The notes under the pieces: model-generated | What the model was told of the DNA's origin: nothing | Database searches by the model: none | The model's input: only the letters and a program-made list of their open reading frames with translations | Source: Immundisolibacter sp. | Lineage (GTDB): Bacteria; Pseudomonadota; Gammaproteobacteria; Immundisolibacterales; Immundisolibacteraceae | Assembly (NCBI RefSeq): GCF_041601295.1 | Contig: NZ_JBFIII010000115.1 | Location: 1-7,731, forward strand | Direction: 5' to 3' | DNA: 7,731 nucleotides | Made by a program: the position numbers and the translations under genes | Part shown: piece by piece, positions 1 to 6,046 of the stretch | How the letters are laid out: the number at the start of each line of letters is the position of its first letter | Numbering within the stretch: position 1 is the stretch's first letter

Positions 1-1
1 C

Positions 2-1279
2 AAATCCGGCTACGTGGTAGTCGATTTGAAGCGCATGAATCGCATCATCGAGGTGAACGAAGAGTTCGCCTACGCGCTGGTCGAACCCGGCGTCACCTAT
101 TTTCAGCTGTACGAGTACATCCAGAAAAAAGGCTACAAGCTATGGATCGACCCGGCTGCGCCAGGCTGGGGCAGCGTCCTGGGTAATACCCTGGAGCACG
201 GCGTTGGTTACACGCCTTACGGCGACCACTACATGATGCATTGCGGCATGGAGGTGGTGCTGGCCGATGGCACGGTGCTGCGCACCGGCCAGGGTTCGCT
301 GCCGGGCACGCAGTGCTGGCAGCTGTTTCAGTACGGCTTTGGGCCGGTGCTCGATGGCATCTTCACCCAGTCCAACCTTGGCATCGTCACCAAGATGGGG
401 ATGTGGCTGATGCCAGAGCCCCCCGGCTACATGCCGTTCATGATTACTTACCCGAACGAGGACGACCTGTTCGCCATCACCGAAGCGGTGAGGCCGCTAA
501 AGGTCAATATGGTGATCCCCAACGGCGCCTTCACGGTGGGCCTGTTGTGGGAAGCCGCGGTCAAGACCACCAAGGCGCAGTACTCGACCGCCAAGGGGCC
601 GCTTCCGGACAGCACGCTCAAGAAAATTGCCAGTGACCACAAGCTCGGCATGTGGAATTTTTACGCCGCCCTGTACGGGCCTAAACCGATGATGGATAAC
701 AGCTTCAAGCTGGTGCGCGACGCTCTGGGCAGTATCCCGGGCGCCAAGTTCTACTTCGACGGGGACCGCAAGGGCGACCCGTCGTGGGATTACCGCGTCA
801 AGCTGATGCGCGGCATCCCCAACATGACCGAATTCAACATCGTCAACTGGGTCAACGGTGGTGCGCACATCGACTTCTCGCCCATCTCGCCCACGCGCGG
901 CGAGGACGCGGTCAAGCAATACGAGATGATCAAGACCCGCGCCCATGAGTACGGTTTCGATTACATCGGCGAGTTCGCAGTCGGCTGGCGCGACATGCAC
1001 CACGTATTCCAGCTGATTTTCAACCGCAGCGACGAGGCCGAGAGGAAGCGCGCGCACGAATTGTTCGGCGTGTTGATAGACGAGGCAGCCAAGGCCGGTT
1101 ACGGCGAGTACCGCACGCACCTGGCATTCATGGATCAGATCGCCGGCACCTACGACTGGAACGACGGCGCACTCTGGAAACTGCATCACCGACTCAAGGA
1201 TGCACTGGATCCGAATGGCATCCTGTCGCCCGGCAAGATGGGCATCTGGCCCAAACACATGCGGGAGGAAAAAGCATGA
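2..1279 (+). CDS. FAD-dependent p-alkylphenol hydroxylase/dehydrogenase, VAO/PchF family (5' partial)
   Basis: Flavoprotein of the vanillyl-alcohol oxidase / p-cresol methylhydroxylase family, which oxidises para-alkylphenols through a quinone methide that water attacks, giving 4-hydroxybenzylic alcohols and then aldehydes. The frame is open from base 2, and the GTG at 14 lies inside a conserved strand (GYVVVDLKRMNRIIEVN), so the true start is upstream and roughly 110 residues are missing. Counting from GTG 14 as residue 1, the FAD-domain motif GSVLGN is at 53-58, Tyr66 matches VAO Tyr187, His285 (GGAHIDFSPI) matches the FAD-anchoring His422, and Tyr366-Arg367 (GEYRTHLAF) match Tyr503-Arg504. 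Ala49 and Glu320 sit where VAO has Asp170 and Thr457; a Glu there is typical of p-cresol methylhydroxylase. These matches are by alignment from memory. The cytochrome gene overlaps its stop, which argues for a flavocytochrome dehydrogenase rather than an oxygen-using oxidase. Substrate (4-cresol, 4-ethylphenol, eugenol or similar) is not settled. Confidence 0.9.
   Translation, partial: KSGYVVVDLKRMNRIIEVNEEFAYALVEPGVTYFQLYEYIQKKGYKLWIDPAAPGWGSVLGNTLEHGVGYTPYGDHYMMHCGMEVVLADGTVLRTGQGSLPGTQCWQLFQYGFGPVLDGIFTQSNLGIVTKMGMWLMPEPPGYMPFMITYPNEDDLFAITEAVRPLKVNMVIPNGAFTVGLLWEAAVKTTKAQYSTAKGPLPDSTLKKIASDHKLGMWNFYAALYGPKPMMDNSFKLVRDALGSIPGAKFYFDGDRKGDPSWDYRVKLMRGIPNMTEFNIVNWVNGGAHIDFSPISPTRGEDAVKQYEMIKTRAHEYGFDYIGEFAVGWRDMHHVFQLIFNRSDEAERKRAHELFGVLIDEAAKAGYGEYRTHLAFMDQIAGTYDWNDGALWKLHHRLKDALDPNGILSPGKMGIWPKHMREEKA
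1263..1268 (+). promoter_or_regulatory. Shine-Dalgarno of the cytochrome gene, inside the flavoprotein gene
   Basis: GGGAGG lies seven bases before ATG 1276. The stop of the flavoprotein (TGA 1277-1279) overlaps this ATG as ATGA, the usual sign of translational coupling between subunits made in fixed ratio. Confidence 0.7.
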
Positions 1280-1620
1280 TCCGGCGCACGCTCGGACTTA
1301 TCCTGCTGGTGGCAAGCGTCGGCGTTACCGCCTCCGAAACTGCAGCCGACGGCATCGATGCCCGCCCGCGCAGCGGCGAAAAATCCTGGCAGCTGTTCTG
1401 CGAAGGCTGCCACAAACCCGGCACCGAGGGCCCCGGCACGCGCGTGCTTGCAGACCGCCTCGGCTGGGACAAGGCGCCGCTGAAAGGTCGCCAGGATCTG
1501 GACCCGACCTACGTCAAACACGTGGTGCGCCGCGGCCTGATCGAAATGGCGCCGCTGCGACCAACCGACATCACCGATGAGGAACTGGACGCCCTCATCA
1601 CCTATTTACGCCAACCCTGA
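1276..1620 (+). CDS. Exported small c-type cytochrome, likely subunit of the flavocytochrome
   Basis: A 114-residue protein with a short basic N-terminus, a hydrophobic stretch at about residues 5-19 and a plausible signal peptidase site after Ala19, so it should be exported to the periplasm. One heme c site is present, CEGCH at residues 42-46, and Met91 (IEMAPL) is a good distal heme ligand. The C-terminal helix TDEELDALITYLRQP is typical of class I cytochromes c. The mature size of about 95 residues fits the PchC cytochrome subunit of p-cresol methylhydroxylase, which takes electrons from the FAD of PchF and passes them to the respiratory chain. The ATGA overlap with the flavoprotein gene supports that pairing. 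It could instead be a free electron carrier. Heme c placement is visible; partnership is inferred from context. Confidence 0.88.
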   Translation: MIRRTLGLILLVASVGVTASETAADGIDARPRSGEKSWQLFCEGCHKPGTEGPGTRVLADRLGWDKAPLKGRQDLDPTYVKHVVRRGLIEMAPLRPTDITDEELDALITYLRQP

Positions 1621-1625
1621 GTACG

Positions 1626-1631
1626 AAAGGA
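1626..1631 (+). promoter_or_regulatory. Shine-Dalgarno deciding the aldehyde dehydrogenase start
   Basis: AAAGGA five bases before ATG 1637. It favours that ATG over an in-frame ATG at 1577, which lies within the cytochrome gene and would add 20 residues unlike the family. Confidence 0.55.
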
Positions 1632-1636
1632 TTCGC

Positions 1637-3106
1637 ATGAACGCTCCGCAATCACACACCCCCGTCACGCTGGACCACTGGATCGGCGGAGCCGCTGTCG
1701 CCCCGTCAGGCGGCACCTATTTCGACAACCTGAATCCGTTGGATGACTCCCTGTACGCACGCGCCGCGGACGGCAACGCGGCGGACGTGGAGCGCGCCGT
1801 GCAGGCGGCGGAGCAAGCCTTCCCGGCCTTTCGCAAACTACTTGCCAAGGACCGCGAGGCACTGCTGCAAAAAGCCGCGGCCCTGCTGGAGCGCGACCGC
1901 CAGGAGTTCGTCGACATCCTGATCGACGAGGTCGGCTCGCCACTGATGAAAGCCGGTTTCGAGGTGCAGTTCGCCATCGGCATGCTGCGCGCGGCGGCCG
2001 GCGTGCCGCGGCGCATTACCGGGCAGACCTTGCCGTCCGACTCGGCGGACCGTTGGAGCCTGTCCCTACGCGAGCCGCTGGGTGTGGTGGCCGGCATCAC
2101 GCCGTTCAATGTGCCGATGATCAAGGTCATCAAGCAGTCGGCCATGGCGCTGGCCTGCGGCAATACCTTCGTCAACCTGCCTTCGGAACACGCGCCACGG
2201 CTGTCGCTGCGAGTGGCGCAGCTGTACCAGGAGGCCGGTTTTCCGGCTGGCAGCTTCAACGTGGTATTGGGTAATGGCGCCGTGATTGGCGACGCCCTGA
2301 CCGGCCATGCGCTGGTCAAATCGGTCACCTTCACCGGCTCGTCGGTGGTCGGCCGGCACATCGCGGAAATCTGCGCCAAACAGCTCAAGAAATTCACCCT
2401 GGAGCTGGGCGGCAAGAGCCCGCTGATCGTCATGGACGATGCCGACCTGGCCGGCGCTGTGCGCGCCGCCGCCATGGGCACGTTCTTCTACCAGGGCCAG
2501 GCCTGCATGGCCTCGTCACGGATCCTGGTCCAGCGCGGCATTTTCGAGCGCTTCTCGCAGGCCCTGGCTGGCGCCGCGGCGGGCCTGAAAGGCGGCGATC
2601 TGCGCGATCCAGGCACCACGCTGGGACCCATCATTTCCGGCCGCCAGCGCAGCCGGGTCAAGACCCATATCGAGGACGCCACCGCCAAGGGCGCGCGCCT
2701 GCTGGCCGGCGGCACGTTCAGCGGCTTTCAGTGCGCCCCGACGGTACTGACCGACGTCACGTCCGACATGACGCTGTTCTACGAGGAAACCTTCGGCCCG
2801 GTCACATCGCTGTACCCGTTCGACACGCTGGAAGAAGCCCTCGCCATGGCCAACGACACGCCCTACGGCCTGTCGGCGGCCATCTACACCAGCAATATCA
2901 ACAGCGCGCTGACGGCGGCGTCCGGGATTCACACCGGCATGGTGCATATCAACGCGCCCAGCCTGTACGACGAGCCGCACGTGCCGTTCGGCGGCGTCGG
3001 GCAGAGCGGCGTTGGCCGCGAGGGCACGGACTGTGATCTGGACGCCATGACGGAATGGAAGTGGGTGACCATCCAGCTGCCGACCGACGCGCCCGGCCAC
3101 CACTAA
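1637..3106 (+). CDS. NAD(P)-dependent aromatic aldehyde dehydrogenase
   Basis: A 489-residue aldehyde dehydrogenase, the normal length for the superfamily, most like the benzaldehyde/vanillin/4-hydroxybenzaldehyde enzymes. Next to a p-alkylphenol hydroxylase its likely job is oxidation of a 4-hydroxybenzaldehyde-type product to the acid in the cytoplasm. Visible motifs in order: PFN with Asn158, the FTGS nucleotide-binding turn at 232-235, the general base Glu256 in LELGGKSP, the catalytic Cys290 in GQACMASSR, Glu383-Glu384 in the EETFGPV motif, and PFGGVGQSGVGREG near the C-terminus. The odd point is NLPSE at 180-184: most family members have KPSE, whose Lys contacts the cofactor ribose, and here the position is Leu181. 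Start at ATG 1637 gives a 16-base gap after the cytochrome gene. The superfamily call is certain; the exact aldehyde is inferred from neighbours. Confidence 0.93.
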   Translation: MNAPQSHTPVTLDHWIGGAAVAPSGGTYFDNLNPLDDSLYARAADGNAADVERAVQAAEQAFPAFRKLLAKDREALLQKAAALLERDRQEFVDILIDEVGSPLMKAGFEVQFAIGMLRAAAGVPRRITGQTLPSDSADRWSLSLREPLGVVAGITPFNVPMIKVIKQSAMALACGNTFVNLPSEHAPRLSLRVAQLYQEAGFPAGSFNVVLGNGAVIGDALTGHALVKSVTFTGSSVVGRHIAEICAKQLKKFTLELGGKSPLIVMDDADLAGAVRAAAMGTFFYQGQACMASSRILVQRGIFERFSQALAGAAAGLKGGDLRDPGTTLGPIISGRQRSRVKTHIEDATAKGARLLAGGTFSGFQCAPTVLTDVTSDMTLFYEETFGPVTSLYPFDTLEEALAMANDTPYGLSAAIYTSNINSALTAASGIHTGMVHINAPSLYDEPHVPFGGVGQSGVGREGTDCDLDAMTEWKWVTIQLPTDAPGHH

Positions 3107-3125
3107 TCACCCGCAGACCAACCGC

Positions 3126-3131
3126 AGGAGG
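3126..3131 (+). promoter_or_regulatory. Strong Shine-Dalgarno of the UbiD-family gene
   Basis: A perfect AGGAGG nine bases before ATG 3141, in a 34-base gap after the aldehyde dehydrogenase. It is the strongest ribosome site in the window, and no promoter or hairpin is seen in the gap. Confidence 0.7.
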
Positions 3132-3140
3132 CGACACGCC

Positions 3141-4604
3141 ATGAACAAATTCTCGGATCTGCCGATCAAGCTGGCGAGCTCAGTGCGCTCGTTGCGCGAT
3201 TTCCTGGACTTGCTGGAGAGCCACGACCAGTGCATCACCTGGCCGGACCCGATCATGCCGGAGCCGGACATCCGCGAGATCTGTGTCGCCTCCGGGCAGG
3301 ACGTGCCGGGCGCACCCGCCATCCTGTTCGACAAGATTCGCGGCTATCCGGACAAGCGCCTGGTGACCGGGGTACACGGCAGCTGGGCCAACCTTGCCAT
3401 CCTGCTCGGGCACCCGAAGAACACCACCATCAAGGCAATGTTCTACGACATCATCAGCCGCTGGGGCTCGGACAAAGCCCAGTTGCCGCGCGTCAAGCCG
3501 GATCAGGCACCGGTGCACGAGGTGCGTATCGAGCGCGATATCAACCTGTACGACATCCTGCCGCTGTACCGCATCAACGACTTCGACGGCGGCTACTACA
3601 TCGGCAAGGCCAACGTGGTCAGCCGTGACCCGCTGGACCCGGACAACTTCGGCAAGCAGAACGTCGGCATCTATCGCATCCAGCCGCACGGGCCGGATGA
3701 GTTCACGCTGATGAGCGTGCCCATCCACGACATGGGCCGCCACATGCAGGCGGCCGAGGAAACCGGCAAGCCGCTCAGGATCGCCGTCATGCTGGGCAAC
3801 CACCCGGCGATGGCCATGTTTGCCGCCACGCCCATCGGCTACGACGAGTCCGAGTACGCCTACGCCTCGGCCATGATGGGCTCACCGATCGAACTGACCG
3901 AATCGGGCAATGGCCTGGACATCCAGGCCCACGCCGAGATCGTCATCGAGGCCGAGTACATCCATGGCCGGCGCGAGTTCGAGGGTCCGTTTGGCGAGTT
4001 CCCGGGCTCCTACAGTGGCGTGCGCCGGGCGCCGATGTTCAAGGTCACGGCCGTCTCGCACCGCAAGAACCCGATCTTCGAGAACATCTACATCGGCCGT
4101 GGCTGGACCGAGCACGACACGCTGATCGGACTGAACACCTCGGCGCCGATCTATGCGGTGCTCAAGAAGGAATTCCCCGAAGTGGTGGCCGTCAACGCGT
4201 TGTACCAGCACGGCCTGACCGGCATCATCTCGGTCAAGAACCGCTTCGCCGGCTTTGCCAAGAGCATTGCGCTGCGGGCGCTGTCGACGCCGCACGGGTT
4301 GATGTACCTGAAGAACCTGATCATGGTCGACGCCGACGTGGACCCGTTCGACCTGAACCAGGTCATGTGGGCGCTGTCAGTGCGCACCCGCGCCAGCGAC
4401 ATCATGGTCCTGAACGACATGGCCATGATCATGATCGACCCGGCCGCGGTGAACCCCGGCAAGGGCCATCACCTGATCATCGACGCCACCACACACATGC
4501 CGCCGGACCCCATCGGTGGCGACGTGGAAATCGTCAGCCCCCCGTCCGGCCCGGCCATTGATGCCCTGGCCGCCCGCATCCGCGCCCTCCAGGGAGGTAA
4601 TTGA
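3141..4604 (+). CDS. UbiD-family (hydroxy)arylic acid decarboxylase, large C subunit
   Basis: A 487-residue UbiD-family enzyme, which uses prenylated FMN and a divalent metal for reversible non-oxidative decarboxylation of aromatic acids. Metal/cofactor region: Asn174 followed five residues later by Arg179 (NVGIYR), the spacing of Asn168/Arg173 in Fdc1, then His196 and the acidic pair Glu236/Glu238. The catalytic acid motif EGPFGE gives Glu281 and Glu286, the spacing of Fdc1 Glu277/Glu282. Residue equivalences are from memory. Length and the directly following D gene place it with BsdC/VdcC/ShdC (4-hydroxybenzoate, vanillate or salicylate-type decarboxylases) rather than with the ubiquinone enzyme UbiD. 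In this operon the probable substrate is the acid made by the upstream aldehyde dehydrogenase, giving a phenol; a ring-carboxylating role is possible but less likely. No prenyl-FMN synthase (UbiX/BsdB) is in the window. Confidence 0.92.
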   Translation: MNKFSDLPIKLASSVRSLRDFLDLLESHDQCITWPDPIMPEPDIREICVASGQDVPGAPAILFDKIRGYPDKRLVTGVHGSWANLAILLGHPKNTTIKAMFYDIISRWGSDKAQLPRVKPDQAPVHEVRIERDINLYDILPLYRINDFDGGYYIGKANVVSRDPLDPDNFGKQNVGIYRIQPHGPDEFTLMSVPIHDMGRHMQAAEETGKPLRIAVMLGNHPAMAMFAATPIGYDESEYAYASAMMGSPIELTESGNGLDIQAHAEIVIEAEYIHGRREFEGPFGEFPGSYSGVRRAPMFKVTAVSHRKNPIFENIYIGRGWTEHDTLIGLNTSAPIYAVLKKEFPEVVAVNALYQHGLTGIISVKNRFAGFAKSIALRALSTPHGLMYLKNLIMVDADVDPFDLNQVMWALSVRTRASDIMVLNDMAMIMIDPAAVNPGKGHHLIIDATTHMPPDPIGGDVEIVSPPSGPAIDALAARIRALQGGN

Positions 4605-4605
4605 C

Positions 4606-4836
4606 ATGGCCTTGAACTGCCCACGCTGCGGCGGCGATCAGAACCGCGTCGAACACCAGGGCAAGGAAAACGGTACCGTGATCTGGACCGTGCACTACTG
4701 CACTGCCTGTTGCTTCACCTGGCGTGACACGGAACCGGCGTTGTCGATCGACCCGGCCAAGCGCCGCAAGGTGTTTCAGATCGACCCCAGCCACCCGGAG
4801 CGGTTCGGCGTGGTCATTCCAGTCGTTCCCCGATAA
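4606..4836 (+). CDS. Small zinc-ribbon D subunit of hydroxyarylic acid decarboxylase (BsdD/VdcD/ShdD-like)
   Basis: A 76-residue protein with two CxxC knuckles, Cys5-Cys8 (NCPRCGG) and Cys32-Cys35 (YCTACCFTWR), forming a likely zinc ribbon, and a C-terminal tail rich in Pro and Val (FQIDPSHPERF, then VIPVVP) that is the hallmark of BsdD-type proteins. In that family the D protein is encoded beside the UbiD-like C subunit and is needed for, or improves, decarboxylase activity; its exact biochemical role is poorly known. The ATG follows the C-subunit stop by one base and is preceded by AGGGAGG at 4591-4597, so the two are made together. Finding C and D side by side is strong support that the pair acts on a hydroxylated benzoate and not in ubiquinone synthesis. 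Confidence 0.88.
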   Translation: MALNCPRCGGDQNRVEHQGKENGTVIWTVHYCTACCFTWRDTEPALSIDPAKRRKVFQIDPSHPERFGVVIPVVPR

Positions 4837-4867
4837 GCGGGTCGCGGCGTTAACGTTTCCTGGCTGT

Positions 4868-4875
4868 GGAGAGGG
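4868..4875 (+). promoter_or_regulatory. Shine-Dalgarno choosing between two ATGs of the XylM-like gene
   Basis: GGAGAGGG precedes two in-frame ATGs at 4876 and 4882. GAGG at 4871-4874 is seven bases from 4882 but only one from 4876; GGAG at 4868-4871 is four from 4876. Spacing, and a match to the short XylM N-terminus, favour 4882. Confidence 0.55.
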
Positions 4876-4881
4876 ATGACG

Positions 4882-5997
4882 ATGACCAGGTTGGACTATC
4901 TGCGTTATATGGCGCCCGCCGTGTTGGTGGCCTTTGGGGTTGCTGGCCTGTGGCTGGGTGGCCACTGGGTGTGGCTGGGCTTCGCGGCATTTTTGGTGGT
5001 GGCGGTGATAGACCCCCTGCTGGGCAAGGACCACAGCATGCGCAAGGGCGCCCATCCGGTGCTTGCCGACGCTATTTTGTATTTTCAGGTGCTGCCAGTT
5101 GGACTGCTGTGGGCACTGTTTGCCTGGCGCATCGGCACTGCCAGCGAAGGCCTCACGGCGATCGATTACTTCGGCGCGGCCATGTCGGTGGCATTCATGA
5201 CCGCCTTGGGCGGCCTGCCGGCGGCGCACGAGATGTTTCACAGCAACAGCAGGCTGGGCAAGTTTGTCGGCAGCGCGCTCGGAACAATCTTTGCCTCCGG
5301 CTACGCCTCGCTGGCCCACGTGCACGTGCATCACATCCATACCGACACGCCGGACGACACCGAAACGCCTTACCGCGGCGAGACCGTTTACCACTTCGTG
5401 TTTCGCGCCGCTTACCGGCAGCATCGGCGTAGCTGGCAGATCGAATTGGCGCGCCTGCGCAAACTGGGCTTGGGCTTCTGGTCGCCAGGGAACCTCATCC
5501 TGCAGGGACTTCTGATGTATGCGGCGCTGCTGGGCGGCTTTTACCTTGCCACTGGATTCACCGGCCTGTTGCTGCTGATGCTGGTGTCGGCGCTGGGTCT
5601 GTTCATCCTGGAAATCTTCAGCTACATCCAGCACTACGGGCTGGTGCGCGAGGACGGCACGCCGATAGAGGACCGCCACGCCTGGAACCATCTGACGCCG
5701 CTGGGCCGGGCACTGACGTTCGAGATCGTCACCCACTCCCAGCACCACGTCGATCCGGACCGTCCCTACTGGCGCCTGACGCCGCGGCCCGACGCCCCAC
5801 AAATGCCCAGCGCCGTGACCTGTTTCGTGCTGTCGCTGGTGCCGCCGCTGTGGGAGCGCATGATTGGCCGGCCGCTGCTGGAGCACTGGGATACCCACCA
5901 CGCGAGCGCTCGTGAACGGGAGCTGGCGATAGCGGCCAACCGTGCGGCTGGTTGGCCTGACTGGCTCAACGACAAGCCAATGCCAGTGGCAGCGTGA
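4882..5997 (+). CDS. Membrane di-iron aryl-methyl hydroxylase, XylM/CymAa-like (AlkB superfamily)
   Basis: A 371-residue integral membrane monooxygenase. Hydrophobic helices lie near residues 9-45, 68-85, 100-115 and two pairs after residue 200, with the iron-binding histidines on the cytoplasmic side: HEMFH at 116-120, a cluster HVHVHH at 146-151, SYIQHYGL at 247-254 and HSQHH at 285-289. These match the four histidine motifs of AlkB-type enzymes. The C-terminus (APQMPS, PPLW, then ERELAIAANRAAGWP) and the TPYRGETVYHF segment are close to XylM, the xylene monooxygenase hydroxylase, and to p-cymene monooxygenase, rather than to alkane hydroxylases. The expected reaction is hydroxylation of a methyl group on an aromatic ring to a benzylic alcohol. 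It needs a ferredoxin-reductase partner (XylA/CymAb), which is not in the window. The start could also be ATG 4876. Family is firm; substrate is not. Confidence 0.9.
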   Translation: MTRLDYLRYMAPAVLVAFGVAGLWLGGHWVWLGFAAFLVVAVIDPLLGKDHSMRKGAHPVLADAILYFQVLPVGLLWALFAWRIGTASEGLTAIDYFGAAMSVAFMTALGGLPAAHEMFHSNSRLGKFVGSALGTIFASGYASLAHVHVHHIHTDTPDDTETPYRGETVYHFVFRAAYRQHRRSWQIELARLRKLGLGFWSPGNLILQGLLMYAALLGGFYLATGFTGLLLLMLVSALGLFILEIFSYIQHYGLVREDGTPIEDRHAWNHLTPLGRALTFEIVTHSQHHVDPDRPYWRLTPRPDAPQMPSAVTCFVLSLVPPLWERMIGRPLLEHWDTHHASARERELAIAANRAAGWPDWLNDKPMPVAA

Positions 5998-6035
5998 GAT
6001 CAATGCCGGACACAGAGCTGGCCGCCATTACAAGC

Positions 6036-6039
6036 GGAG
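6036..6039 (+). promoter_or_regulatory. Shine-Dalgarno deciding the start of the first Rieske gene
   Basis: GGAG seven bases before ATG 6047. The frame is open further up to 5942, but that stretch overlaps the preceding hydroxylase gene and encodes residues with no resemblance to the family. Confidence 0.6.
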
Positions 6040-6046
6040 CAAGAAC

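Noticed and set aside
14..16. GTG as the start of the flavoprotein
   Set aside because: The frame is open upstream to base 2 and the residues on both sides belong to a conserved FAD-domain strand, so this is an internal Val codon.
497..1258. Minus-strand open frame of 253 codons under the flavoprotein gene
   Set aside because: It mirrors the codon pattern of the flavoprotein, shows no motif and has no independent ribosome site of note.
4848..4855. Palindrome CGTTAACG between the D subunit and the XylM-like gene
   Set aside because: Only eight bases with no loop and no extended stem or T-run, so neither a terminator nor a convincing operator.
4534..6003. Long open frame of 489 codons on the minus strand
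   Set aside because: It lies antisense to the decarboxylase end, the D subunit and the XylM-like gene, has a His/Gln/Arg-rich composition and no family features. Such frames are common opposite GC-rich genes.
5942..6046. N-terminal extension of the first Rieske gene
   Set aside because: In frame, but it overlaps the preceding gene and has no family resemblance; ATG 6047 has a well-spaced GGAG and fits BenA-type N-termini.
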